33,204 bases of DNA from Betaproteobacteria bacterium (lineage in GTDB: Bacteria > Pseudomonadota > Gammaproteobacteria > Burkholderiales > SG8-39): contig VBCA01000027.1 in the NCBI GenBank assembly GCA_005881575.1, forward strand, positions 1 to 33,204, in the 5' to 3' direction. Below, piece after piece: positions 18,984 through 33,204 of the stretch. How positions within the stretch are numbered: the stretch's first letter is position 1; each line of letters starts with the position of its first letter. The notes beneath the pieces were generated by a model. That model saw only the letters and a list, made by a program, of their open reading frames with translations. It ran no database searches and was not told the DNA's origin. The position numbers were made by a program, and so were the translations under genes.

Positions 18984-19529
18984 TCAGGAATCCTTGACCG
19001 CGTAGATTTCCGGAAGGTTGCGCCAGGCTCCGGATACGTCCATCCCGCAGCCGAACACGTAGCGGTTGGGCAGCTTTAAACCGACGAAGTCGGGGATGAC
19101 GGGCTTGTCGCGGCCGATGTTCTTGTCGGTGAGCACCGCGCTGTAGAACGCCGCCGCACCGAGCGCGTTCACGCGTTCACGGATCGCCGCGAGCGTTTCA
19201 CCTCCGTCGAGAATGTCATCCAGCACGAGCACGCTGCGGTCCTTTACGTTCTCCCGGGGCGCCACCGTCCATACGATCCTGCCGCCCGAGGTCGCGTTGC
19301 CGTAGCGCGATGCGTGGATGTAGTCGAACTCGAGCGGGAAGCGCAACCGAGGCAGGAGATGCCCGGCAAAGAATACCGAGCCGCCCATCACGGCGAGCAC
19401 GAGAGGATAGCGGTCTTTCAGCCTCGCCGTGATCTCCCCTGCAAGGCGCGCGATTGCGGCATGCACGGTGGCTTCGTCGCACAATCGCTCGGCGCTCTCC
19501 AGGATCTTCCAGGCCTCGTCGGGCGTCAT
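18984..19529 (-). CDS. hpt: Hypoxanthine-guanine phosphoribosyltransferase-like
   Basis: This type I phosphoribosyltransferase of 181 residues makes IMP or GMP from the free base and PRPP. The PRPP-binding loop is SVLVLDDILDGGETL (about residues 98-112). The first loop is AVMGGSVFFAGHLLPRL near residue 46, and the hood region has SRYGN. The C-terminal part VGLKLPNRYVFGCGMDVSGAWRNLPEIY carries the purine-contact aromatic and aspartate typical of HPRT. In the PRPP loop the usual DTG is DGG, a variation that I believe occurs in a proteobacterial HPRT subgroup. The ATG at 19529 begins near the family N-terminus. It lies 36 nt after galU and 6 nt before mtnP, fitting a salvage pair. Confidence 0.88.
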   Translation of the reverse strand: MTPDEAWKILESAERLCDEATVHAAIARLAGEITARLKDRYPLVLAVMGGSVFFAGHLLPRLRFPLEFDYIHASRYGNATSGGRIVWTVAPRENVKDRSVLVLDDILDGGETLAAIRERVNALGAAAFYSAVLTDKNIGRDKPVIPDFVGLKLPNRYVFGCGMDVSGAWRNLPEIYAVKDS

Positions 19530-19565
19530 GGCGCGAGAAGTATAGCGCCCCCGCCCCGAGCCTCT

Positions 19566-23577
<4,012 letters not shown>

Positions 23578-23579
23578 GG

Positions 23580-26500
23580 TCAGGCGGCGGCGGGTTCTTC
23601 CCGCAGCTTCAATGCTTCCTCGATGTCCACCGCCACGACCCGCGATACGCCTCGCTCCTGCATGGTGACGCCGACCAGCTGGTGCGCCATCTCCATGGTG
23701 ATCTTATTGTGGCTGATGAACAGGAACTGGGTCTGCTGCGACATTTTTTCAACCAGATCGCAGAAACGTTCGGTGTTGGCGTCGTCGAGGGGCGCGTCGA
23801 CTTCGTCGAGCAGGCAGAACGGCGCGGGGTTGAGCTGGAAAAAAGAAAACACCAGGGCGATCGCGGTGAGCGCCTTCTCCCCCCCCGAGAGCAAGTGGAT
23901 TGTCGTGTTCTTTTTCCCCGGCGGCCGCCCCATCACTTGCACGCCGCAATCGAGAATTTCCTCGCCCGTCATGATGAGCTGGGCCTCGCCCCCGCCAAAG
24001 AGCGCGGGGAACATCTCGCCGAAGCGGCGATTCACCGTGTCGAACGTAGCTTGCAGCTGCGCCCGCGTTTCACGGTCTATGCGGCGGATCGCATTCTCGA
24101 GGGTCTGCACGGCAGCGCTCAGGTCGGCCGCCTGAGCGTCGAGAAATTGCTTGCGTTCCTGGTTCGCGGTGAGCTCCTCCAGCGCCGCCATGTTGATCGC
24201 GCCGAGCTCTGCGATCACATTGGTGAGGCGCGTGATCTCGCCCTGCAGCGATGCCGCCCGCTGGCCTTCCTTCAGCACCGCCGCCAAGGCGGTTTCATCG
24301 GCGCCCGCCTCGCGAAGTTGCTGCACAAACTGCTCGCTCGCGATTCGCGCCGCCTGCTCCTTCAGCCTGAGCTCCGCGATGCGGTCACGCAGCGGCTGGA
24401 GCTTCTGCTCCCGGGCAAGTCGCGCCTCTTCGGACGAGCGCAATCTGCCTGCGATTTCTTCCTGGCGGCTGCGGGCTCCCGCCAGGGTTTGCTCTCGAGC
24501 GACCCGCGTCGCAAGCCCGCGTTGAAGCTGGGTCCGCAACGCCTCGTCATCCAGACCGGCCAGCTCGGCCTGGAGTTGCTCAAGGCTTCGTTCGGCATTT
24601 TGTGCATGCTCCAGTAATACTTTAGAAGATCTTTCTGTCTCATTGATTTTACTTATACATTCCTTTTCGGCATAGCCCGCCTCCTGAACTTCGCGCTCCG
24701 CCAGCAGGACCGCCTGGCGCTGCGTCTCGAGCTTGCGCTCCGCCGCCGCCTCCTCCTCCCGGGTCGATTCCAGCTTGCGGTAGAGCGCATCGATCTCGCT
24801 CTGGCGCCGCTCGAGGCCGGTTTCTGCCGCCGTCTGGCGGGCCCGTTCCTGGGCCTGCTGGGCCTTGATCTCGCTCAGCTCCCCGTCGAGCTGCCGGCTG
24901 CGCTCCTGGTACCGCTCCTGCCCTTGAGTCAGCTTCAGGTTTTCCAGCTGGCGCTCGTGATGGCGCTGTTTGAGCGCGGCTCCGGCCGCTCGCAGCTTGG
25001 CGAGGCCCTCGTCGTGCTCCACGAGCGAGCGATCGAGCCCGGAGAGCTCAGCGCGCCTCTCTTCGATCGAATCCTCGTGCTTGCGCGCTTCCGCCTCCAA
25101 GCCTTCGATTTCGCGCTGCCGGGCGAGGATTCCGGTGTCCGCCGGATCGGGCGCGTGAAAGCTCACGCCGAAGCGGCTGAACTGGTGGCCCTCGCGGTTG
25201 ATCAGCACCACCTGGGGTGACAATCCCATGCGGGTCAGCAGCCGCGGCACGCCCTCCACGGCGTAGTAGGTCGCAAGCCATGCCGCGACGACAGCGCTCA
25301 CCGCGGGTTCGATGACCTCGACGTAGTCGGCAAGTGGCTTGAGGCCCGCCTCGCGGCGCAGCTTTGCTTCGGTTCCGGGAAGAAAGGCGCTGACCCTTGC
25401 AGGAGGCGGGTCCTCGAGCAATCGCTGCAGCAACTCGGGGTCGGACATCTCCATGGCATGCAAGCGCTCGCGCAAGGCCGATTCCACAGCCGTCTCCCAA
25501 CCGGCTTCGACGCGAATTTTCTGCCACAGCCGCGGTTTTGACGTGAGCTGATGCCGGCCGATCCAATCCTGGATCTTGCTGTTCTCCTCGACCTGGTTCT
25601 GGATTTTCTGCAGCGTGAGCAACCTGCCCTCCAGCGCCGAAAACTCGCGCTCGAGCATCTGCAAACCGTCGACGCAGGCGCGGCGCTGCCGATCCAAAGT
25701 CTCCCGCGCTGCCTCGAGCTGGGCGAGCAACGCTTCCTGGCGGGAAAGCTCGGCACTGCTTTGCGCCAGTTCCTGCGCGAGGCGCGCCAGCCGCTGCGCA
25801 TCGGGTGCGACCAAATCAGCCAGCTCGGCGAGCAATCTTTCCTCGCGCTGCTCCAGCCCCTGCAGCGTCTTGCCCGCATGTTCGAGGTGCGTCTGTTCCA
25901 CCTGGAACGCCTGCTCGGCCTGCGCGATGCGCTCGCGGTCGCCGGCAATCCGTCCCTGAAGCAGGCGGGCCTCCTGCTCCGCTTGCGGCAGCTTGAGCTG
26001 CTCCTCGGCGAGTTTGCCCCTGGCCTGCTCCAGAGCGGCTCGCGACTCCTGGAGCCGCGTTTCCCAGGTCCGGAGCGCCTCGTGCTGCTCCACCTCGTTT
26101 TGCCTCCCGGCGTCGCGCTGCGCGCGAAGCTGCGTAAGCTGCGTGTCGAGGCGCTGGCGGGTATCGGCAACGAAGCGTATTTCGGTTTCAAGGCGGGAAA
26201 CGTCGGCGTTGACGCCGTAGAGTTCCCCTTGCGCGGCGGCGAGTGCGTCCCCCGAAGCGTAGTGCTCTACCCGCGCCTGCTCGAGCTCGCGCTCGATTTC
26301 GCGCAGCCGCGCGGTCTCGGACTCGAGCTCGGTCGCGCAGCCCTCGATTTCGCGGGCATGGCGTTGCGCCTCCGCCTCCGCATCGTTGCGGCGCAGGAGC
26401 CACAGTAGATTCTGCTTTTGTGCCCGATCGGTCGAAAGCTCGTTGTACCGTCGGGCGACCTCGGCTTGTCTTTCCAGCCGTTCGATCTGTGACCCGAGTT

Positions 26501-27098
26501 CCTGGCGAATATCGCTCAAACGCGCGAGGTTGTCGCGAGTGTCGGAGAGCCGATGCTCGGTTTCGCGCCGCCGCTCCTTGTACTTGGACACTCCCGCCGC
26601 TTCCTCGAGAAACACGCGCAATTCCTCGGGTCTTGCCTCGATGATCCGCGAGATCATTCCCTGCTCGATGATCGCGTAGGCACGCGGACCCAGACCCGTG
26701 CCGAGAAAAATGTCCTGCACGTCGCGGCGGCGTACGTGGGTATTATTGATGAAATAGGAAGATTCGCCGTCGCGCTGGAGCACGCGCTTCACCGAGATCT
26801 CGGCATACTGGGACCATTGGCCGGCCGCCTTGCCGAGGCTGTTGTCGAAGAACAACTCCACGCTCGCCCGCGCCACGGGCTTTCGCAGCGACGAGCCGTT
26901 GAAGATCACGTCCTGCATCGAGTCGCCGCGCAGAGCGGAAGCGCGCGACTCCCCGAGAACCCACCGGACCGCGTCGATGATGTTCGACTTCCCGCACCCG
27001 TTCGGGCCGACCACGCCGACCCGTTGGCCCGGAATGCTCACCGTGGTCGGATCGACGAAGGACTTGAACCCAGCGAGCCTGATTTGTGTGAGCCGCAC
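23580..27098 (-). CDS. smc: Chromosome partition protein SMC
   Basis: SMC is the ATP-driven loop-extruding core of the condensin complex that organises and segregates the chromosome with ScpA and ScpB. The 1172-residue protein has the full plan. Walker [10 protein letters not shown] is at residues 31-39. Two long coiled-coil arms are rich in Glu, Arg, Gln and Leu. The hinge lies at roughly residues 500-680 ([12 protein letters not shown] through [16 protein letters not shown]). The ABC signature [13 protein letters not shown] begins near 1070, Walker [11 protein letters not shown] is at about 1094-1103, and the D-loop follows. The start is GTG at 27098 ([18 protein letters not shown]), which gives the canonical N-terminus; no good ribosome site precedes it. 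An AT-rich patch sits in the second coil near 24605-24670. Confidence 0.98.
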   Translation of the reverse strand: MRLTQIRLAGFKSFVDPTTVSIPGQRVGVVGPNGCGKSNIIDAVRWVLGESRASALRGDSMQDVIFNGSSLRKPVARASVELFFDNSLGKAAGQWSQYAEISVKRVLQRDGESSYFINNTHVRRRDVQDIFLGTGLGPRAYAIIEQGMISRIIEARPEELRVFLEEAAGVSKYKERRRETEHRLSDTRDNLARLSDIRQELGSQIERLERQAEVARRYNELSTDRAQKQNLLWLLRRNDAEAEAQRHAREIEGCATELESETARLREIERELEQARVEHYASGDALAAAQGELYGVNADVSRLETEIRFVADTRQRLDTQLTQLRAQRDAGRQNEVEQHEALRTWETRLQESRAALEQARGKLAEEQLKLPQAEQEARLLQGRIAGDRERIAQAEQAFQVEQTHLEHAGKTLQGLEQREERLLAELADLVAPDAQRLARLAQELAQSSAELSRQEALLAQLEAARETLDRQRRACVDGLQMLEREFSALEGRLLTLQKIQNQVEENSKIQDWIGRHQLTSKPRLWQKIRVEAGWETAVESALRERLHAMEMSDPELLQRLLEDPPPARVSAFLPGTEAKLRREAGLKPLADYVEVIEPAVSAVVAAWLATYYAVEGVPRLLTRMGLSPQVVLINREGHQFSRFGVSFHAPDPADTGILARQREIEGLEAEARKHEDSIEERRAELSGLDRSLVEHDEGLAKLRAAGAALKQRHHERQLENLKLTQGQERYQERSRQLDGELSEIKAQQAQERARQTAAETGLERRQSEIDALYRKLESTREEEAAAERKLETQRQAVLLAEREVQEAGYAEKECISKINETERSSKVLLEHAQNAERSLEQLQAELAGLDDEALRTQLQRGLATRVAREQTLAGARSRQEEIAGRLRSSEEARLAREQKLQPLRDRIAELRLKEQAARIASEQFVQQLREAGADETALAAVLKEGQRAASLQGEITRLTNVIAELGAINMAALEELTANQERKQFLDAQAADLSAAVQTLENAIRRIDRETRAQLQATFDTVNRRFGEMFPALFGGGEAQLIMTGEEILDCGVQVMGRPPGKKNTTIHLLSGGEKALTAIALVFSFFQLNPAPFCLLDEVDAPLDDANTERFCDLVEKMSQQTQFLFISHNKITMEMAHQLVGVTMQERGVSRVVAVDIEEALKLREEPAAA

Positions 27099-27126
27099 GC
27101 TTGCAGAGGACGCTACGAATCCAGGT

Positions 27127-27150
27127 AAAAGAAAACCGGCCGTCAGCCGG
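27127..27150 (-). terminator. Terminator-like hairpin in the smc leader
   Basis: On the minus strand a 5-bp stem CCGGC/GCCGG with a 5-nt loop is followed by UUUUCUUUU. It is 28 bases upstream of the smc start codon. No minus-strand gene lies just above it, so it is not terminating an upstream gene; if it works it would attenuate smc. The stem is short and the effect may be weak. Confidence 0.4.
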
Positions 27151-27177
27151 ATTCATCGTCGATAAAACGCAAGCCCC

Positions 27178-27183
27178 TATAAT
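27178..27183 (+). promoter_or_regulatory. Possible -10 element for queF-dap genes
   Basis: An exact TATAAT lies 31 bases before the queF start codon. I find no good TTGACA-like hexamer 16-18 bases upstream (the positions read near CATCGTC), so this is a half site only. It is the best promoter candidate for the plus-strand block and lies in the 116-base gap between the divergent smc and queF. Confidence 0.35.
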
Positions 27184-27214
27184 ACCATCTCCAACTTCTC
27201 ACCCGGACCCTTCA

Positions 27215-27631
27215 ATGCCGTCCAAGCCGAGCAAATCGCTCGAGAGTTTTCCCAATCCGAGCCCGCGCCGAGACTATTTGATCCGGATGCAGATGCCGGA
27301 GTTCACCTGCTTGTGCCCGCGCACCGGGCAGCCGGACTTCGCGACGCTGTTCCTGGACTATGTCCCGGACCGAAAATGCGTGGAATTGAAGAGCCTGAAA
27401 CTCTACATCTGGTCCTTCAGGAACGAGGGGGTATTCCACGAGGCCGTCGCCAACCGCATTTGCGATGACCTCGTGAAGCTGCTCTCGCCGCGGTACCTTC
27501 GGCTTGCCGCGCGGTTCTTCGTTCGCGGGGGAATTTTCACCAGCGTCGTCGCCGAGCACCGCAAAAAGGGCTGGAAACCCGCCGCCGGCTTGGAGTTTGC
27601 AGCTATCGACGAGCAGAAGAGCACGCGCTGA
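27215..27631 (+). CDS. queF: NADPH-dependent 7-cyano-7-deazaguanine reductase
   Basis: QueF reduces preQ0 to preQ1 with NADPH, the last free-base step before queuosine is placed in tRNA. This is the short, unimodal form (138 residues) rather than the two-domain E. coli form. The active site is [13 protein letters not shown], with catalytic Cys C34 and Asp D41 spaced seven apart as in the Bacillus enzyme. The QueF signature is [21 protein letters not shown] (about residues 56-76; E57 opens it). The ATG at 27215 is chosen because the conserved part starts soon after; an in-frame frame opening at 27101 would add 38 residues reaching into the smc leader. It is 10 nt before dapC, a neighbour without known metabolic link. 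Confidence 0.95.
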   Translation: MPSKPSKSLESFPNPSPRRDYLIRMQMPEFTCLCPRTGQPDFATLFLDYVPDRKCVELKSLKLYIWSFRNEGVFHEAVANRICDDLVKLLSPRYLRLAARFFVRGGIFTSVVAEHRKKGWKPAAGLEFAAIDEQKSTR

Positions 27632-27641
27632 GGGCGGCACC

Positions 27642-28832
27642 GTGAATCCACGACTGCGGTCGCTGCAGCCTTACCCCTTCGAGAAATTGCGCGATCTGTT
27701 CGACGGCGTGCGGCCGAACCCGGGGCTGGCGCATATCAGCCTCGGCATCGGCGAACCGCAGCACTCGACACCGGACCTGATCAAGCGCGCATTGTCGGGG
27801 AGCCTCGCGAAGCTCGCTTCCTACCCTCCGACGGCGGGCGGCGATTCCTTGCGCCAGGCGATCGCGGATTGGCTGGTACTACGCTACGGCCTGCGTTCGA
27901 TCGACTCGAAGACCGAGGTGCTGCCGGTGAACGGCTCGCGCGAAGCCTTGTTCGCCCTTGCGCAGACCGTCGTCGATCCGGAACGCCACGATGCCGTGGT
28001 GGTGTGCCCCAATCCCTTCTATCAGATTTACGAGGGCGCAGCGCTGCTAGCCGGAGCGCGCCCGCACTTTGTCAACACTTTATCGGAGCAGGGCTTTGCG
28101 GCCGATTACGACTCGATAGCTCAGGATCTCTGGCGTCGGACGCAGTTGCTCTACGTCTGTTCGCCGGGCAATCCGACCGGGAAGGTGCTCGGCCTTCCCG
28201 AGTGGAAGGAAATTTTCGCACTTGCCGATCGCTACGGATTCGTCATTGCGTCAGACGAGTGCTATTCAGAGATCTATTTCGACGAAGCCGCGCCGCCGCT
28301 AGGCGCTCTTCAGGCGGCTATGCGACTGGGTCGCGGATTCGAGCGACTGGTGATGTTCTCCAGCCTGTCCAAGCGCTCTAACGTTCCGGGCATGCGCTCC
28401 GGCTTTGTCGCCGGCGACGCCGCTATCCTCAGAGCATTTCTGCTCTACCGCACCTACCATGGCGGGGCCATGAGCCCGGCGGTGCAAGAGGCCAGCACCG
28501 CCGCTTGGCGCGACGAAGCTCATGTGCGAGAGAACCGCAGGAAATACGCGGAGAAGTTCGCCAACGTCACTCCGATGCTCCAGGCCGCCCTGCGGGTCGA
28601 GCGTCCCGACGCGGGCTTTTACCTGTGGGCCCCCACGCCGATCGCCGACACCGAGTTCGCGCGGAGGCTCTACGCGGAGCAGAGCGTCACCGTCCTTCCG
28701 GGAAGTTTCCTCGCGCGCGAGTCGGGCGGCGTCAATCCCGGGGCAAACTACGTCAGGATGGCACTCGTCGCGGAAATCGGCGAATGCCTCGAGGCGGCTC
28801 GCCGTATCGTAGAATTCACCAGGAAACTATGA
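27642..28832 (+). CDS. dapC: Succinyldiaminopimelate aminotransferase
   Basis: DapC makes N-succinyl-L,L-diaminopimelate with glutamate as amino donor in the succinylase branch of lysine and diaminopimelate synthesis. The 396-residue protein is a class I/II PLP aminotransferase. It shows the substrate-strand [10 protein letters not shown], the cofactor motifs SPGNPTG (N177), SDECYSE (D205, Y208) and [16 protein letters not shown] with Schiff-base Lys K244, and a C-terminal Arg in NYVRMAL. The start is GTG at 27642 with GAGGG at 8 nt; the N-terminus [18 protein letters not shown] is typical of DapC. The specific function rests on position directly before dapD, since fold alone would not settle the substrate. 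Confidence 0.93.
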   Translation: MNPRLRSLQPYPFEKLRDLFDGVRPNPGLAHISLGIGEPQHSTPDLIKRALSGSLAKLASYPPTAGGDSLRQAIADWLVLRYGLRSIDSKTEVLPVNGSREALFALAQTVVDPERHDAVVVCPNPFYQIYEGAALLAGARPHFVNTLSEQGFAADYDSIAQDLWRRTQLLYVCSPGNPTGKVLGLPEWKEIFALADRYGFVIASDECYSEIYFDEAAPPLGALQAAMRLGRGFERLVMFSSLSKRSNVPGMRSGFVAGDAAILRAFLLYRTYHGGAMSPAVQEASTAAWRDEAHVRENRRKYAEKFANVTPMLQAALRVERPDAGFYLWAPTPIADTEFARRLYAEQSVTVLPGSFLARESGGVNPGANYVRMALVAEIGECLEAARRIVEFTRKL

Positions 28833-29665
28833 GTTCGCCCGCGAACCAGAAACTCCAGAGCGCCGTCGAAGAGGCCTGGGAGGATCGTGCGCGCCTCTCG
28901 CCGGGCTCAGCGCCCGCGAGAACCCGCAAGTCCGTCGCGGCGGTGCTCGACGCGCTCGACCAAGGCAGACTGCGGGTCGCGGAAAAGCTCGACGGGGCCT
29001 GGCAGACGCACCAATGGATCAAGAAGGCGGTGCTGCTGTCTTTCCGGCTGGAGGACAACCGGCCGATTCGCGCCGGATCTCTCAGGTTCTACGATAAGGT
29101 CCCGAGCAAGTTCGAACATTACGACGGCGCGCGCTTCAGGCGAGGTGGATTCCGAGTCGTGCCTCCCGCCGTAGCGCGCCGTGGGGCCTATATCGCAAAA
29201 AACGTGGTGCTCATGCCTTCGTACGTCAATGTCGGCGCCTACGTGGACGAAGGCACGATGGTCGATACCTGGGCCACGGTGGGCTCGTGCGCCCAGATCG
29301 GCAAGAACGTACACCTTTCGGGGGGCGTGGGCATCGGCGGAGTCCTCGAGCCCTTGCAGGCGAACCCCACCATCGTCGAGGACAACTGCTTCGTGGGCGC
29401 ACGCTCGGAAATCGTCGAAGGCGTCATCGTCGAGGAGAACGCAGTCATCTCGATGGGCGTTTTCATCGGCGCGAGCACCCGAATTCTCGATCGGGACAGC
29501 GGCAAAATTCTCTACGGGCGCGTTCCGGCCGGGTCGGTGGTCGTGCCCGGCACCCTGCCCTCCGCTGACGGCAAATACGGCCTATACTGTGCGGTGATCG
29601 TCAAGCGGGTCGACGCCCAGACCCGCGCAAAGACCAGCATCAACGAACTGTTGCGTGGCGAGTAA
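28829..29665 (+). CDS. dapD: Tetrahydrodipicolinate N-succinyltransferase
   Basis: DapD transfers succinyl from succinyl-CoA to tetrahydrodipicolinate, committing flux to the succinylase branch. The 278-residue protein has the helical N-terminal domain (about 1-105) and a left-handed hexapeptide beta helix (about 105-250). [25 protein letters not shown] and the [19 protein letters not shown] block are diagnostic. ATG at 28829 overlaps the dapC stop (ATGA). An open frame running upstream is a shadow of dapC. Reaction order is dapD, then dapC, then dapE, and all three genes lie together here, although in E. coli they are scattered. Confidence 0.97.
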   Translation: MSSPANQKLQSAVEEAWEDRARLSPGSAPARTRKSVAAVLDALDQGRLRVAEKLDGAWQTHQWIKKAVLLSFRLEDNRPIRAGSLRFYDKVPSKFEHYDGARFRRGGFRVVPPAVARRGAYIAKNVVLMPSYVNVGAYVDEGTMVDTWATVGSCAQIGKNVHLSGGVGIGGVLEPLQANPTIVEDNCFVGARSEIVEGVIVEENAVISMGVFIGASTRILDRDSGKILYGRVPAGSVVVPGTLPSADGKYGLYCAVIVKRVDAQTRAKTSINELLRGE

Positions 29666-29693
29666 CGACCGACCGCGCCTCAAGGGGATGCCG

Positions 29694-30872
29694 ATGTCCG
29701 CGATGAAGCGACTGTTCCAGTTGATGGCCGAAAAGAAGGCCTCCGACATCTTCCTCTCGGTGGGCTCCCCCATCAATATCAAGATCAACGGCGTCGCCAT
29801 GCCGATCAACCAGCAGCCCATGGATGGCAACAGGGTCCGCGGCCTCCTCTATGAAGTGATCGACGAGAAGCAGAGAAAGGAATTCGAAGACACGCTCGAA
29901 CTGAACACTGCATACACTTTACAGGGCGTGGGCAGCTTTCGAATCAGCGCCTTCCGCCAAAAAGGCTCCCCCGCCGTGGTCGTGCGCTACATTCCCAACA
30001 CGATCCCGCCGCTCGACTCGCTCGGCCTGGCGCCCATACTCAAGGACATCATCCTGGAGAAGCGGGGCCTGATCTTGATGGTGGGCGCGACAGGATCGGG
30101 GAAATCGACCACGCTTGCGGCCATGCTCGACTATCGCAACGAGCAGCAAACTGGGCACATTTTTACGCTCGAAGACCCGGTGGAGTTCATTTTCCAGAAC
30201 AAGAAGTCGATCGTGAACCAGCGCGAGGTCGGAACCGATACGCTGGACATGAGGGTGGGACTGAAGAACGCCCTGCGCCAGGCTCCCGATTGCATCCTCA
30301 TCGGCGAGGTGCGCGACAGGGAAACCATGACCTCGGCGATCCAGTACGCGCAGTCCGGGCACCTCTGCCTCGCGACCCTGCACGCCAACAACAGCTACCA
30401 CGCGATGAACCGCATCATCAGCTTCTACACGCTCGAGACGCGGACCGCCCTGCTGCAGGACCTCTCGGCGACGCTCAAATGCGTCATATCGCAGCGTCTC
30501 GTCAAGAACGTCAGGGGAACGCGTTCCGCTGCAGTGGAAGTTATGCTCAACAGCCGGTACATGGCCGAATTGATCGAAAAAGGCGAGATCAACGAGATGA
30601 AGGAGGCGATGGAAAAGGCGCTGACCCCCGGCTCGCAGACCTTCGAGCAATCGCTCTTCAAGATGATTCGGGACGGTATCATCACCCAGGACGAGGGGCT
30701 GGCTAACTCCGACTCAGCAAACAATCTCCTTTGGCTCATCAACAACACCGCGGCCGGCGCCGATTTTGCCGCAGGCAAGGAGCGAAGCCCGGAAGCGAAG
30801 CCGTCCTCACGCCCCGGCAGCGCGCCGTTCAGCGAGTTCAAGCTCGACACCAGCGAGACGGAGCGCGCATAG
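29694..30872 (+). CDS. pilU: Type IV pilus retraction ATPase PilU
   Basis: This is a PilT/PilU-family hexameric ATPase that drives retraction of type IV pili in the cytoplasm. The protein has 392 residues. The N-terminal PAS-like domain has SDIFLSVGSPINIKINGVAMPI. Walker A is GATGSGKST (131-139), the Asp box is TLEDPVEFI (158-166), Walker B is ILIGEVRDRETM (201-212) and the His box is GHLCLATLHANN (222-233). The last reads like PilU rather than PilT, which usually has ATLHT in that place. The start is ATG at 29694, with AAGGGG six bases before it; GTG at 29655 and ATG at 29688 are in frame too. It lies between dapD and dapE with no other pilus gene in the window. A Pro/Ser-rich C-terminal tail follows the core. 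Confidence 0.9.
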   Translation: MSAMKRLFQLMAEKKASDIFLSVGSPINIKINGVAMPINQQPMDGNRVRGLLYEVIDEKQRKEFEDTLELNTAYTLQGVGSFRISAFRQKGSPAVVVRYIPNTIPPLDSLGLAPILKDIILEKRGLILMVGATGSGKSTTLAAMLDYRNEQQTGHIFTLEDPVEFIFQNKKSIVNQREVGTDTLDMRVGLKNALRQAPDCILIGEVRDRETMTSAIQYAQSGHLCLATLHANNSYHAMNRIISFYTLETRTALLQDLSATLKCVISQRLVKNVRGTRSAAVEVMLNSRYMAELIEKGEINEMKEAMEKALTPGSQTFEQSLFKMIRDGIITQDEGLANSDSANNLLWLINNTAAGADFAAGKERSPEAKPSSRPGSAPFSEFKLDTSETERA

Positions 30873-30878
30873 CATTGA

Positions 30879-32995
<2,117 letters not shown>

Positions 32996-33074
32996 ACTTG
33001 CTCGCCTTACAATAAACGTTCAGAAAGAGTCTGCACTAGGCTGGCCTCTATTCGCACCTGTCGGAGGATCGCCC

Positions 33075-33204
33075 ATGATTGAGCGCCGTCGCTTCCTAGG
33101 TCTCGCCGCAGCCTCAGCAATCCATCCTGCCTTCGGCACTACAAATGCGTTCGCGCAGGCTTGGCCGAACCGCCCCGTTCGCCTCGTTGTTCCCTTCACA
33201 CCGG
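33075..33204 (+). CDS. Bug-family (tripartite tricarboxylate) solute-binding protein, N-terminal part
   Basis: Forty-three residues are visible before the window ends. The protein starts MIERRRFLGLAAASA, which has the twin-arginine pattern RRxFL followed by a hydrophobic stretch, and a cleavage site after AFA near residue 27. The mature start AWPNRPVRLVVPFTP is the hallmark N-terminus of Bug (Bordetella uptake gene) extracytoplasmic receptors, which are extremely numerous in Burkholderiales. The ATG at 33075 has a strong GGAGG at 33063-33067. The 79 bases after prmB hold a TACAAT (33008-33013) that may be a -10, but no clear -35. The ligand cannot be told from this fragment. Confidence 0.88.
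   Translation, partial: MIERRRFLGLAAASAIHPAFGTTNAFAQAWPNRPVRLVVPFTP

Noticed and set aside
27101-27214. 38-residue N-terminal extension of queF
   Set aside because: It would start inside the smc leader and upstream of the likely -10 site, and unimodal QueF proteins do not need it.

Overview
This window is a GC-rich stretch of conserved core genome from a Gram-negative proteobacterium, most likely a betaproteobacterium. The placement rests on gene order and protein character: the rpsB-to-rnhB envelope block, the smc-zipA-ligA run, a dapC-dapD-pilU-dapE-prmB block, and a Bug-type (tripartite tricarboxylate) solute receptor at the right edge. Nearly every base is coding. I see no insertion sequence, phage gene, CRISPR array, tRNA or rRNA.

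Region 1 (1-14084, minus strand) is one long co-directional block. In transcription order it reads rpsB, tsf, pyrH, frr, uppS, cdsA, dxr, rseP, bamA, skp, lpxD, fabZ, lpxA, lpxB, rnhB (cut by the left edge). It joins translation (S2, EF-Ts, ribosome recycling), UMP kinase, isoprenoid and lipid-carrier supply (Dxr, UppS), phospholipid synthesis (CdsA), outer-membrane protein assembly (BamA, Skp), envelope-stress proteolysis (RseP) and lipid A synthesis (LpxD, LpxA, LpxB, with FabZ sharing the hydroxyacyl-ACP pool). Many junctions are 1-10 nt gaps or 4-nt ATGA overlaps, which suggests translational coupling. Regulatory signals stand out at the head: a structured rpsB leader, and a strong hairpin with a U-run between rpsB and tsf.

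Region 2 (14159-17592, plus strand) runs divergently: map (methionine aminopeptidase) followed 4 nt later by glnD (PII uridylyltransferase).

Region 3 (17609-27098, minus strand) converges on glnD. In transcription order it reads smc, zipA, ligA, galU, hpt, mtnP, def: chromosome organisation, division and replication first, then UDP-glucose supply, purine salvage and peptide deformylase. The mtnP-hpt pair makes a plausible two-step salvage path from methylthioinosine through hypoxanthine to IMP.

Region 4 (27215-32995, plus strand) holds queF (queuosine pathway), dapC, dapD, a PilU-type retraction ATPase, dapE and prmB. Three of the six genes are succinylase-branch lysine/diaminopimelate enzymes. 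At 33075 a signal-peptide-bearing Bug-family receptor begins and runs off the window.

I found no undescribed biological system, and the window reads as ordinary housekeeping DNA. The items most worth a second look are: the rpsB leader RNA and its downstream attenuator; prmB, which has no ATG, GTG or TTG able to give a full-length protein and probably starts at CTG within a CTGA overlap; two mutually exclusive hairpins around the dapE start codon; a possible tandem domain in ZipA; pilU lodged inside the dap block; and a short AT-rich patch inside smc.
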